A stretch of 25,583 nt of DNA from a virus (IMGVR_UViG_3300030090_004242:1-25583); one strand, 5' to 3'. Shown: positions 1 to 7,867, counted from the first letter of the stretch. Translations and numbers: made by a program. Notes: a model not told the origin generated them from the sequence alone.

Positions 1-1111
1 CAGCCATTCCTAAAGCGCCCATTCCGCCACCTTGACCGCCAAAACCTCCGCCTTGACCGCCAAAAAGCCCACCAATACCGCCTTGCTGTGGTTGTGCATA
101 AATAGGAGCACCTGTTGCTGGATCCGTGCCAATAATTTGTGGTCGATTATACAAGTCTGTACCAGCTTTATAAGTCGCAAGCTGTGCATCTATCGCTGCA
201 ACTCGTGCAGTATCACCAGAAGCAAGCGCAGCTTCTCTAGCAGCCTCTAAACTTCTTACAGCAGTTGAGCTGGGATCGGCGCCCATGATCCTTTCGAGAG
301 GACCGCCACCAAATAAACCAGATCTGGTCGTTAAAGCACCTTTAATACCGGGAAAACCGCCAGCCGTACCGCCAGCAATCGATGAAAAACCGGGTACTCC
401 TAGATTTGCAATACCACTCATCACAGAAGAGCCTATACTTCCTAGTGTGCTACCAAGACCGGGTGCTAGTTTGCTGATTCCACTGACAACTTTACCGCCT
501 ATGCCACCCAGTACACCACCCAATGCAGTTCCTACACCGGGTATAAAAGCAGCCACAGGAGCAACTTTCTTAACGACTTTGCCTATACCTTTGATTAGTT
601 TCTTGAAAAAACCGTATTCTGGAAGTCCAGTCTGCGGATTAAGTGTCGCAATGCCTGATCCCACAACACGCTCTTCTGGCGTTATGTTGTATTCTTCAAA
701 CTTTCGTTCAAGCATTGCCTCAAGCTCTGGATCATCGTTGATGATCTGTGGTGGTACGATTGTGTCTCCAAACTCAGTGTGAACGAGAAATTGATCGTCT
801 CCTGTGCCCATTTGCTCTATTTGTGAAGAAACTTGACCAAGTGGTGCCATCTCTCTCATTCGAGCGTTTTCAATCTCTTGCATGAGTTGAGCGCGTTCTT
901 CTGGGGTTAATGAACTGGCTTGATTCAAAATTTCTAAATCTTTGTTTGAAATGGCACCTTTGGTTTCACGAGCCATTTCCATCATGCTACCCATTTGTAT
1001 TGAATCAGTCGCACCTTTGCCACTAACACCCATTTGCATAGAGCCTCTTGGGGATCTTCGTCCCATGCCGAAATTTTCTATTCTTTGTTTTAATTCTTCG
1101 CTTATCGCCAT
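1..1111 (-). CDS. Glycine-rich hydrophobic virion protein, candidate ejection/internal protein (partial, C-terminus outside window)
   Basis: The frame opens at an ATG two bases after the stop of the 102-residue gene upstream and stays open to the window edge, giving about 370 residues. Residues 1-110 are Met-, Gln- and Glu-rich. Residues 108-165 hold an ordered segment (HTEFGDTIVPPQ, then NPQTGLPEYGFFKK). Residues 168-260 alternate Lys-rich amphipathic stretches with Gly-rich hydrophobic ones (KKVAPVAAFIPGVGTALGG), which could insert into a membrane. Residues 280-320 are Ala-rich helical, and the last visible part is a GGQGGG-type linker. It is the last gene of the tail module, where podoviruses often encode internal or ejection proteins, so that role is inferred from position and composition. 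No catalytic motif is visible. A minor tail protein is the alternative. Confidence 0.8.
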   Translation of the reverse strand, partial: MAISEELKQRIENFGMGRRSPRGSMQMGVSGKGATDSIQMGSMMEMARETKGAISNKDLEILNQASSLTPEERAQLMQEIENARMREMAPLGQVSSQIEQMGTGDDQFLVHTEFGDTIVPPQIINDDPELEAMLERKFEEYNITPEERVVGSGIATLNPQTGLPEYGFFKKLIKGIGKVVKKVAPVAAFIPGVGTALGGVLGGIGGKVVSGISKLAPGLGSTLGSIGSSVMSGIANLGVPGFSSIAGGTAGGFPGIKGALTTRSGLFGGGPLERIMGADPSSTAVRSLEAAREAALASGDTARVAAIDAQLATYKAGTDLYNRPQIIGTDPATGAPIYAQPQQGGIGGLFGGQGGGFGGQGGGMGALGMA

Positions 1112-1113
1112 AT

Positions 1114-1422
1114 TCAGCTCGTAGTTACTGTAACGCTCCCTACACTCATTGTAGCACCTAAACCAGTAGGATATGTCTGATGACTATATAAATCTCTTAA
1201 ACGAGTGCCATCAAACCCCTGATGGATGCTTCTTGTAGTATTAAATATTATCGCACCAGTTGCAAACTGTATAGTATCAATTTCTGTGTCGTTAAAACTA
1301 GGTATTTGCTCTGGATCGATTGCATTTAAGTTGATCTCAAGGATTCTTATCAAACGGTTGTATAGCTCTGGCGTGACCTCTCCATTGGCAAAAGGCAAAC
1401 GAGTAGGCAGTATTTTGCTCAT
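1114..1422 (-). CDS. Small conserved-looking virion-module protein
   Basis: This 102-residue protein starts at an ATG that overlaps the stop of the 699-residue tail gene (ATGA), so translation is probably coupled. Residues 1-45 look helical (FANGEVTPELYNRLIRILE), the middle contains DTIQFATGAIIFNTT, and the protein ends in SVGSVTVTTS. Nearly the same ending, SVGSVTVTV, closes the otherwise unrelated 104-residue protein at 5629-5943. It lies between the tail hub protein and the candidate ejection protein, which suggests a small tail or head-completion component. I do not recognise a named family and see no enzymatic motif, signal peptide or membrane segment. Confidence 0.8.
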   Translation of the reverse strand: MSKILPTRLPFANGEVTPELYNRLIRILEINLNAIDPEQIPSFNDTEIDTIQFATGAIIFNTTRSIHQGFDGTRLRDLYSHQTYPTGLGATMSVGSVTVTTS

Positions 1423-3518
1423 GCACCGCGCCTTCCAGAAGGCTGTATGTCAATGCGAGTGGAGCCTACACGCCATTTGTAATCTTTGCGATCCTGAGTA
1501 TCATTGTCATCATCCGACTCGAAACGAAGCACGAACTGTCTGCCTCTGGCTCTAACAAAACTTTGATTTGTGGTTGTTTTTATTTGATTGGTTGAATTTG
1601 TTGTCAGACTTTCACCATTGAAATCACGGTTTTTCAACACGATATTCACAGCAGGATCAGGCGATGTGCCAGTTTGTGTCACAAATTTAACATCTGGAAT
1701 AATTCTTTTGACAAAAGCTAAATTCTCACCGTCCTGCAAGTCAATATCTGCCGACTCTATATATACATTGTCCATTGGGCTTTCATCATCGTTAAATCCG
1801 TTCTCATGTTCATAAATATAATATGTGCTAGATGAAGCACCAGATGCTTGCGGTCTATTCTTTATGCCTGAGTCGAGCCATGCGTAACGAACCATAGAGC
1901 CTATAGACCAATTATTTTCTTGATAGTTGTACATCGCATATCTTGATATTTCTTTGGTGTCATCACTAATCGAAGGATAGAAAAACCAAACTTCAGAAAA
2001 TTCTGCATTCAAAGCAACATGACACTTAAACGCTTGTGACTGGTCCAAATCTTGAAAAACATACTCTTGCACGCTACAGGACAGCTTTTGAACGGCACCG
2101 TTATAAAAGTAAAATCCCTGTTTGCTCATGTAAAAGACACCATTTGGTGCGTTCACAAATGCTTTTGGTCCGATTAGACCAGCGCCTTCATTGATTAAAT
2201 TCAATGAAAATGTCAAAGGTGGTCCAATAAAGTTCATGCTGTAAATGCTAGTATCAGTCCATATTAGAACCTCTTGTCTGGACTTCATCCCACCGACAAT
2301 CTCTGAACCAGATGATAGCCTCAGAGAACCTGCCGTGTTAGTGCTTGTAGGCTCAAATTCAAGAGGATCTTCTTGATCTGAAAAAGCAATTAACATTGGA
2401 TCAACCGTGCCAGTTCTGGAACCGCCAGATAAAGCGTCAGCGCCTAAGACAATCAAATGTCTATCCGTTTCTGATGTAACAACCTGCAAACCAACCGTGG
2501 GTACTTTATTTGCGCCTGATACAGATGAAAGTTGCACAGCTCTTGTTCCAACACCATCGTTCTCGACCCATCTGTATATACCGCCACCGCGTACATTGAT
2601 GATTAAATCTTCGCCAAAATTATCATGCGTCCATAATCTAAGCTGATTATTTGCTGATATAGAGCTCGTGGATCCAAAACCACCATCGCCCCAAGAATTA
2701 AGACCCCAGCCTGTGCCCTGCACATAATTATCCAGACCAACATTGATTTGATATGCCCCAACTGTGCTACCCCCACCACTCCCAGAATCACTAGAATTAG
2801 CAAAAACAGTGTTGTCAGATGTATCTTTTGCTTTCACCGTGTAACTATTGGCGTTAATAATCGTTACTATTTGATATTCTTGATTCAAAACAGCAGCAGT
2901 TATGTTACCGCCCAAAGTTGCTCCACTACTGAATGTAACAAAATCATTTTGTACTGCGCCATGAGAGGTATCGCTTACAGTAAGCGTTGCACACAAAACA
3001 GCATCAGAAGAACTGTGTGTTGCTGCTGTCGTGCTTTCTGCGCCCCTTGTTGCTCCAACTAAGTTATTACCAGATACAGCCCCATAATTAATTGTTTCGC
3101 TTCCTATCTGTATTGTTCCACTTGAAGGAAATCCTGTAGAACTTGTCAATGGAATAGTCTCATCAGTAGCAGAAATGTTAGAAGAAAGTGTATTTGCTTT
3201 TCCAGCAAAAGTTACATCTCCGCCAGATGTTGTTGATCTAATTGGAGTAACATCATTGTAAGAACCGCCCTCTTCGACATAGTATTTGAAAGTGGTTCCC
3301 AAACCCATGTATCGAGTACCGCCCAAAGAGATCCATTGATGTAACGCTCTACAAATGCCTAGAAAACTATTGGTCGAGTATTTGACCCAACCACCTATTT
3401 TTTCTACACGATTCTTTCTAAAACGGATGAGATTACCGTCAACCCAACCGCCTTCGTTTGAGTAATCGGTCTCTTCTTTGTTGATTCCTGCTTTAAATTC
3501 TACTTTAGATAGAGGCAT
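1419..3518 (-). CDS. P22 gp10-like tail hub / packaged-DNA stabilization protein
   Basis: This 699-residue protein opens with KFKAG-type text (VEFKAGINKEETDYSNEGGW), followed by DGNLIRFRKNRVEKIGGW and a hydrophobic LHQWISLGGTRYMGLGT stretch. That pattern recurs at the N-terminus of podovirus tail proteins annotated as DNA stabilization or tail hub proteins. The length exceeds P22 gp10 (about 470 residues). The excess is largely a Ser/Thr/Gly-rich insert at about residues 105-260, probably two small beta domains, one containing TIPLTSSTGFPSSGTIQIGS and the other NITAAVLNQEYQI. The remainder looks like a beta-propeller, with recurring LIVLG, VLIWTDTSIYSM and WFFYPS strands. A ribosome site (AAGGAAG) precedes the ATG. 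It sits downstream of the adaptor genes, as expected for a protein that closes the portal channel. Confidence 0.78.
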   Translation of the reverse strand: MPLSKVEFKAGINKEETDYSNEGGWVDGNLIRFRKNRVEKIGGWVKYSTNSFLGICRALHQWISLGGTRYMGLGTTFKYYVEEGGSYNDVTPIRSTTSGGDVTFAGKANTLSSNISATDETIPLTSSTGFPSSGTIQIGSETINYGAVSGNNLVGATRGAESTTAATHSSSDAVLCATLTVSDTSHGAVQNDFVTFSSGATLGGNITAAVLNQEYQIVTIINANSYTVKAKDTSDNTVFANSSDSGSGGGSTVGAYQINVGLDNYVQGTGWGLNSWGDGGFGSTSSISANNQLRLWTHDNFGEDLIINVRGGGIYRWVENDGVGTRAVQLSSVSGANKVPTVGLQVVTSETDRHLIVLGADALSGGSRTGTVDPMLIAFSDQEDPLEFEPTSTNTAGSLRLSSGSEIVGGMKSRQEVLIWTDTSIYSMNFIGPPLTFSLNLINEGAGLIGPKAFVNAPNGVFYMSKQGFYFYNGAVQKLSCSVQEYVFQDLDQSQAFKCHVALNAEFSEVWFFYPSISDDTKEISRYAMYNYQENNWSIGSMVRYAWLDSGIKNRPQASGASSSTYYIYEHENGFNDDESPMDNVYIESADIDLQDGENLAFVKRIIPDVKFVTQTGTSPDPAVNIVLKNRDFNGESLTTNSTNQIKTTTNQSFVRARGRQFVLRFESDDDNDTQDRKDYKWRVGSTRIDIQPSGRRGA

Positions 3519-3533
3519 AGTAAACTTCCTTAC

Positions 3534-3561
3534 AAAAAGTCTACCATAAAACTCCTAGACT
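3534..3561 (-). terminator. Weak candidate rho-independent terminator
   Basis: Reading the minus strand just after the stop of the 141-residue gene, AGTCTA and TAGACT can pair around a 12-base loop, followed directly by five T residues. The stem is short and AT-rich, so it would be weak or partial. It may thin transcription into the tail hub gene. Confidence 0.35.
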
Positions 3562-3985
3562 AAGCCAAGCGAATGATTGCGCCTGTAGCTGTAGCGCTAG
3601 GGAAAACAATAGTAAAGTCTCCAGCAGTCGATGTTTTATCGCCACCGAAGTCGATAGCACATATAGCTTTATTAGAGTTGGTTGAATTGTAGATCAAACA
3701 ACCCCTAGCCGTGACTGTAGCTGTACCAAAAGTTAAATCTGCAAAATCACAGATTGCTGTGGTTCCAGAAGTTGTTGGTGTCACATTTGTCAATGTACCA
3801 CCGCCAGCACTATAATTAGTACCACTTACTTCTTGTGAAGTTGAATACGCAGTAGTCGAAGCACCCATTGTTGCTGAACTTGTGTATAACGCTAATTTAA
3901 TCGAATCAGCGCCATTGGTTAGATTGTGTCCTTCAACAAGAATCTCTTGTTTAAAACTTGTTGCTATTGCTGATGTTATTGCCAT
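3560..3985 (-). CDS. Beta-rich small virion structural protein
   Basis: This 141-residue protein begins MAITSAIATSFKQEILVEGH and continues with IKLALYTSSATMGAST, TSQEVSGTNYSAGGGTLTN, CDFADLTFGTATVTARGCLIYN and a terminal DFGGDKTSTAGDFTIVFP. I recognise this order of motifs from small structural proteins that are frequent in tailed-phage tail modules, usually annotated only as hypothetical or structural. Composition is Ser/Thr/Ala-rich with predicted strands throughout and no signal peptide. Its start overlaps the stop of the 94-residue gene by one base (TAATG), so the two are probably co-translated. A decoration or tail-fibre-attachment role is possible, but the sequence does not decide it. 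Confidence 0.82.
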   Translation of the reverse strand: MAITSAIATSFKQEILVEGHNLTNGADSIKLALYTSSATMGASTTAYSTSQEVSGTNYSAGGGTLTNVTPTTSGTTAICDFADLTFGTATVTARGCLIYNSTNSNKAICAIDFGGDKTSTAGDFTIVFPSATATGAIIRLA

Positions 3986-4269
3986 TATAGCTCCTTAATA
4001 ATTCTAGCCATGTCTTCATGACCTTGACTAATTAGTAAATTCACCATAGTCACTTTATTAGATTCTATACTATGTTTCATGGCAAGCAAAATGATTTGAT
4101 AAATATAATTCCTGTAAGCATTGGCTTGTTGTCTCACATGTTCTGGCGCATCTGCTGAAACATCACATATTTTTTTTGTTGCCTGCTCCGCCCAAAACTC
4201 TGGATCGTGCCCTTTGTTTTGTGTCGTATGGACGCTTACATTGCCCAGTTTTATGAAGCTATCGTTCAT
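3985..4269 (-). CDS. Small helical phage protein of the tail module
   Basis: The protein has 94 residues and is almost entirely helical after a short leader. Its core, GHDPEFWAEQATKKI followed by APEHVRQQANAYRNYIYQII, resembles a small protein encoded beside head-tail adaptor genes in many podoviruses, and the C-terminus (LLISQGHEDMARIIKEL) also matches that pattern. It overlaps its upstream neighbour by ATGA and its downstream neighbour by TAATG, in the middle of a translationally coupled run. No membrane segment or catalytic signature is visible. A role as an assembly factor or minor structural subunit is inferred from context only. Confidence 0.82.
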   Translation of the reverse strand: MNDSFIKLGNVSVHTTQNKGHDPEFWAEQATKKICDVSADAPEHVRQQANAYRNYIYQIILLAMKHSIESNKVTMVNLLISQGHEDMARIIKEL

Positions 4270-4985
4270 CCTTTGTACGGTTCTGGCGGTTTTTCATGTT
4301 GTACAATAGTGAGATTGTCTTTTTGCAAAGCACCCTCTACATCACTGACAGTGCCAACCACCCATTTGCCATCATGTGGTACAGCAACAAAAGGATCTGG
4401 TAAACGATGATAACCATAAAGTCTTTCATTCAATGGAACGGATGAATCCAGCACAGTGGATCTTGGGCTAACGCCAACTTCAACTCCGTTTTCAATCAAT
4501 TTGCATAACCAAAATTCTACACATGCTCTCCCTGCTTCAGCAAAATGTAAATCAGTAGAATATGAAAAATCTATGCCAAATAGATCTATGGCTTTAACTT
4601 TATTCCAGTAAGCAAAACCGATTGCATAGGCAACAGTATTGTTAAAATACGCGCATTTCGCGTAATTTGTCACCTCATCTATCGGAAACAGTTTCGCAGA
4701 TGGCACTCTCTCATCTAATTCACAGGTGTAAATTGGAATTTTTAAGCTCGGCAAAATTTTACGCATGACATCGGTTTGCCTGCCTGCGTCATCTGTATCT
4801 AAAAAACGACTTGCAGGATCCATCATAAACAGACGATCTAAGTTAAAAACTGCACCTGCGGAATTGATACCCCAGAGCTCATCCCATTCTTTGCTGTTTT
4901 CTAATGATATAACAAGGTCTATTTGCGAAATGCCAAGACCGATTATGGCAACCCTCTTGCCCTCTAAAGACTTTATTGGTTTCAT
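4266..4985 (-). CDS. Rossmann-like protein of unknown function in the tail module
   Basis: This 239-residue protein begins with a beta-alpha-beta unit (GKRVAIIGLGISQIDLVI, residues 9-26) whose GLGIS loop is a typical nucleotide-binding turn. It continues with LWGINSAGAVFNLDRLFMMDP and DLFGIDFSYS. The arrangement recalls phage and bacterial proteins related to the DUF115/MptE-like and sialyltransferase-like Rossmann folds, where a similar start is followed by an asparagine-containing motif and a GIDF-type strand. It is not a structural protein by composition. Overlapping starts and stops on both sides place it firmly inside the virion operon. Its substrate is unknown; a nucleotide-sugar or other nucleotide ligand is a guess from fold resemblance only. 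Confidence 0.75.
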   Translation of the reverse strand: MKPIKSLEGKRVAIIGLGISQIDLVISLENSKEWDELWGINSAGAVFNLDRLFMMDPASRFLDTDDAGRQTDVMRKILPSLKIPIYTCELDERVPSAKLFPIDEVTNYAKCAYFNNTVAYAIGFAYWNKVKAIDLFGIDFSYSTDLHFAEAGRACVEFWLCKLIENGVEVGVSPRSTVLDSSVPLNERLYGYHRLPDPFVAVPHDGKWVVGTVSDVEGALQKDNLTIVQHEKPPEPYKG

Positions 4986-5632
4986 TACGACACTCCGATT
5001 CGGAGGCTGTCGTATCTGTATTCGTCTTTGGTCTCTCGACCTTCACTTAGGTTTTTCATTCTAGCCACGCTCTCTTTAAATCTTGCTTCAAACTGAGCAA
5101 TGACATCTGGTGGCTCTTTGAGGAAGATTGCACCTTCTACTAACGCACCATATAACAATGCGTCTGAATAATCTTCCGACAAAACCGTTGTTCCACTGTC
5201 ACTACCACTTGTTATAGAAGTCGGTTTATGTAAGTAATGTAATTCTACAGTAAAGTTTGCGTTTGGTACAGGTGCCAACGCAAAAGAACTCTGGCTGTAA
5301 ATTGAATAATATTTAGGTTGTCCAGTCACAGTTGTTGTTGGACTGTACTCTTTCAAAAATGATGCGTGTTTTAAATCAAGGTATGTGTATGTACTACTGT
5401 TTATAATCGCAAGACTCATAGGTGCCAGAAAATCATTCGGAACGGCAAGAAAACGATTACCAGATTCCGTAGTACCTTGTACATTTTTCCTCTGTTCTGG
5501 TAGCTGTACGAGCTGAAATATGCGATCTTCAGACTCAGTAATGATAGTGGGCAACTGAGTAACAAAAGTGCTCTCAGTGCATTCTAAGTAGTCCTGTACT
5601 GCTGTTTTTAGTGTCGAATATGTAAAACTCAT
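4985..5632 (-). CDS. SU10-type head-tail adaptor protein
   Basis: This 215-residue protein has the order of motifs I associate with the SU10-like phage adaptor family: an N-terminal helix (TYSTLKTAVQDYLECTESTF), IITESEDRIFQLVQLPEQRK, then a beta section (GNRFLAVPNDFLAPMSLAI, TGQPKYYSIY, VELHYLHKPTSI) and a C-terminal helix (ALLYGALVEGAIFLKEPPD) ending in ARMKNLSEGRETKDEYR. In that family the protein forms a ring below the portal that links the head to the short tail. It overlaps the 104-residue gene upstream by ATGA and the Rossmann-like gene by TAATG. Length is typical for the family. The family name is from recognition; the fold seems secure. Confidence 0.85.
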   Translation of the reverse strand: MSFTYSTLKTAVQDYLECTESTFVTQLPTIITESEDRIFQLVQLPEQRKNVQGTTESGNRFLAVPNDFLAPMSLAIINSSTYTYLDLKHASFLKEYSPTTTVTGQPKYYSIYSQSSFALAPVPNANFTVELHYLHKPTSITSGSDSGTTVLSEDYSDALLYGALVEGAIFLKEPPDVIAQFEARFKESVARMKNLSEGRETKDEYRYDSLRIGVS

Positions 5633-5943
5633 ACTGTTACCGTCACGCTCCCAACGCTTACACCTATTTCAAATGTCGTAAGTTGTTTACCTAGTTTACC
5701 TAAGCCTACATTCGTGTAAACCACAAAAAAATTGTTGTCATCGTCCGTATCTGGTCTTGGATCGTTGAGCGCTTCGCTGTCTACTGGAGCAGGTCTTGGC
5801 TCTAACTGTGGGTGTTTTGGACTCCATTGATCTGGTCCGACCAATAAACCATCCCAAGTTTTCTTCATATCTCTGAGATTGTAACGAAATCCAGTAATAT
5901 CGCAGATGCCGTATGCTTTATTGCCTTTTGCGTATGTAGCCAT
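5629..5943 (-). CDS. Degenerate zinc-ribbon-like small phage protein
   Basis: The 104-residue protein starts MATYAKGNKAYGICDITGFR and continues NLRDMKKTWDGLLVGPDQWS, then HPQLEPRP. In the phage family I recall, the corresponding positions often form CxxC...CPxC pairs that would bind zinc. Here only the first Cys of the first pair remains, and the second pair reads VGPDQW, so zinc binding by this set is not expected. Variants without the cysteines are, from memory, also seen in phages. The middle is acidic (DPRPDTDDDNN). The last residues, SVGSVTVTV, repeat the ending of the 102-residue protein at 1114-1422. It lies between two adaptor genes and is likely a minor virion or assembly protein. 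Confidence 0.8.
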   Translation of the reverse strand: MATYAKGNKAYGICDITGFRYNLRDMKKTWDGLLVGPDQWSPKHPQLEPRPAPVDSEALNDPRPDTDDDNNFFVVYTNVGLGKLGKQLTTFEIGVSVGSVTVTV

Positions 5944-6638
5944 TATGGATTTGTGTAACTTCTCAAGTCTGGCATGATTCGATAAGAAGCTCGCTCCTCA
6001 TCTTGATCCAACGCTCTTTGGAACTCTTCATCGTACATTTGTTTGAGCATCATAGTGCGTTCTGGCGCCCTTTTGATAGATATATAATACGCCAATCCAG
6101 CAGCAAGACACGGATAAAATCTGTAAGGCATTTCCAAAGTGTTTGCGCCTTCGTCCGCATCATCCATTCTGGTTAGTACATTCATGTAAACCGTGTACTC
6201 GCTTGATTTATCTGGCGCAGGATAAACCGTGATCGTAGGCGATAATTGTTTATCTATCAAAAACTGATTCGGTTTTCCTGTTTGACTTTTTTTTGGATAT
6301 GCGGAGTATTGTGACCGACTAATACGAGTCATCGGTAAATCGGTCACTTCACTGTTTACTGTTTCACGAACAAAAGCATCAAGAACATCAATCGGTGCAG
6401 TGGCATTTGTAGAATCAATGTTATATACAGTCGTATCTTTTACCATTGCAACTGTTTTTTGTGCAATAGTCCATTGATTTAGACCACGATTCGCCCATTC
6501 AGCGAGCATGAGATTGAGGCTTCTACGCGCTGTTTTAAGATCATATCCAGTTCTTAACTCGATACCACAGCGCTCAAAAGCCTCTTCTACAAACTCTCCT
6601 ACATCTGGCGCGAAGTTTTTACTTCCTGATGTTGCCAT
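5943..6638 (-). CDS. P22 gp4-like head-tail adaptor / tail accessory protein
   Basis: This 231-residue protein carries the motif AFERCGIELRTGYDLKTARRSLNLMLAEW across residues 19-48, which matches the helical start of P22 gp4-type and related phage adaptor proteins that dock under the portal ring. Further on, NQFLIDKQLSPTITVYPAPD is followed by a helix-rich C-terminus (YRFYPCLAAGLAYYISIKRAPER, then QMYDEEFQRALDQDEERAS). The match is to fold and motif order; family length varies and this is longer than P22 gp4. It overlaps the 104-residue gene downstream by one base. Position between decoration genes and the SU10-type adaptor supports a role in head completion. No signal peptide or membrane segment is present. 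Confidence 0.82.
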   Translation of the reverse strand: MATSGSKNFAPDVGEFVEEAFERCGIELRTGYDLKTARRSLNLMLAEWANRGLNQWTIAQKTVAMVKDTTVYNIDSTNATAPIDVLDAFVRETVNSEVTDLPMTRISRSQYSAYPKKSQTGKPNQFLIDKQLSPTITVYPAPDKSSEYTVYMNVLTRMDDADEGANTLEMPYRFYPCLAAGLAYYISIKRAPERTMMLKQMYDEEFQRALDQDEERASYRIMPDLRSYTNP

Positions 6639-6643
6639 TTACT

Positions 6644-7048
6644 TTAATCGTATTTTTTTATCAGTTCCAAGATAATGCTATAAGAATCGCCATCGCTGTG
6701 TCCGACAGTTGTAAAATCTATGTCTCCAGTTTTTCCTGACCCAGCGTTGTTGGGTACACCAGAAAAACGGTCATAGTATTCATCACCTGTTGAATCGGCT
6801 GGTAGGTGCATTAGCAAAACATTAGAAGTTGCGTCAAATTCCATCTTGACGCTCATGCCTACAGTCGCCCAGTATATTCTAGCTATACTGACCTCTGTGC
6901 ATGTTTGACCTCTGGAATTTGTTGCCAATGCCGATACATCAACCTTTTTCACGGCAGATTCACCAGTGCCATCGCTGGCATTGGTGAACTTTAAGATCGC
7001 TCTTTTCTCACCATCTTGTATAGTCTGAGAGGTGACTGCATCTGCCAT
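6644..7048 (-). CDS. Small beta-rich virion protein, probably head decoration
   Basis: The protein has 134 residues and reads MADAVTSQTIQDGEKRAILKF, then SARIYWATV-like strands, FDATSNVLLMHLPADS, YYDRFSGVPNNAGSGKTGDI and a final SYSIILELIKKYD. I recognise this pattern from small structural proteins encoded near capsid and adaptor genes in marine phages. A strong ribosome site, AAGGAG, lies six bases before the ATG. It follows the LamG-like protein with nine bases between, and precedes the gp4-like adaptor. Capsid decoration or a collar role fits the position. Nothing in the sequence points to an enzyme. Confidence 0.8.
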   Translation of the reverse strand: MADAVTSQTIQDGEKRAILKFTNASDGTGESAVKKVDVSALATNSRGQTCTEVSIARIYWATVGMSVKMEFDATSNVLLMHLPADSTGDEYYDRFSGVPNNAGSGKTGDIDFTTVGHSDGDSYSIILELIKKYD

Positions 7049-7058
7049 AACTTACTCC

Positions 7059-7769
7059 TTACAGCTCTGTGACTGCTGTACGCTCTTTCATTGCTCCAAC
7101 ATAATCAACTGTCAAAGTTTTAGCAGCAGCAGCACCGTTTTGTATGCCAAATGAAACAGTCAATTCTTCATCGTCTGGAGCATTTGTGCTTACAACTGTA
7201 CCAGCCAGAACATTGTTTTGGAAAACATGGAACTTTTGATCTTTAGGGTCGTAAACGAAGCCCAGAGTCATGAAAGTATCGTCTGCCAATGAGTTAGGCA
7301 AAGACAGAGTAGACTGTGTACTGTCTTTTTCAACTATGAAGCTGATTGTTGCAGCGCCATCTTCTTTCAAAAAGAAAATGCCGTCTGTCACATCCAAAGG
7401 TGTCGTATCAGTCAACTGTAGTCCAGCTACAATGTCTGATTGCGTAGCATCACTCGTTTTAAATCTGATGTTGAACGCTAACTGTTTTCCAGTTTCGTAC
7501 TTGAAACCTTCTTTGACCAGTTGAAAAAAATCATGGTCGTTATCAGCATCATCGTTGGTAATCAACAACAAACCTCCGTCACCGTCAGTCAAGGCTTCGC
7601 TGGCGTTACCAGAGCCACCTTCTGTTGTTGTGATTGTCCAGTCAGACGCGAGATAAGTATCAAAATCATTGAAGTATGAGTGATACTTGTGTGGTGCAGG
7701 AGCCTTTACTTTACCTAATGTTGAATCAGCTCCAACATTGGTAACTCCTGATGTAAAGTGTGTAGTCAT
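7059..7769 (-). CDS. LamG/concanavalin-like capsid decoration protein
   Basis: This 236-residue protein has a leader (MTTHFTSGVTNVGADSTLGK) and then the strand order of a jelly-roll lectin-like domain: a DFDTYLASDWTITTTEGGSG opening, ALTDGDGGLLLITNDDADND, LAFNIRFKTSDATQSDIVAG, DGIFFLKEDGAATISFIVEK, TLGFVYDPKDQKFHVFQN, and a final TLTVDYVGAMKE. That pattern occurs in many phage capsid-associated proteins. A lectin-like fold could stabilise the head surface or bind glycans on cells or particles. The GGAGGG ribosome site lies ten bases before the ATG. It is the first gene of the tail operon after the OB-fold-like gene. Binding specificity cannot be read from the sequence. Confidence 0.75.
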   Translation of the reverse strand: MTTHFTSGVTNVGADSTLGKVKAPAPHKYHSYFNDFDTYLASDWTITTTEGGSGNASEALTDGDGGLLLITNDDADNDHDFFQLVKEGFKYETGKQLAFNIRFKTSDATQSDIVAGLQLTDTTPLDVTDGIFFLKEDGAATISFIVEKDSTQSTLSLPNSLADDTFMTLGFVYDPKDQKFHVFQNNVLAGTVVSTNAPDDEELTVSFGIQNGAAAAKTLTVDYVGAMKERTAVTEL

Positions 7770-7801
7770 GATAAACAGCCCTCCATATTATAAGTGCCAG
7801 C

Positions 7802-7820
7802 AAACCACCCCATGTGGTTT
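7802..7820 (-). other. Intergenic hairpin between the OB-fold-like gene and the tail operon
   Basis: The 98-base gap between these genes holds a perfect 7-bp stem, AAACCAC paired with GTGGTTT, around a five-base loop. On the minus strand the stem is followed by GCTGGC rather than a T run, so it is not a standard terminator. It could be an RNA processing or pausing site just ahead of the tail genes. Confidence 0.4.
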
Positions 7821-7867
7821 ACCATCTATATGACTATTCAACTATAGCACAAAAGTAAAGGGTGTCT

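Noticed and set aside
285-782. Plus-strand open frame of 165 residues rich in Pro
   Set aside because: It is opposite the Gly-rich candidate ejection gene, where GGN codons read as CCN on the other strand. No ribosome site or neighbour genes on that strand.
7802-7820. Hairpin as a rho-independent terminator
   Set aside because: There is no T run after the stem on either strand, so I list it only as a hairpin.
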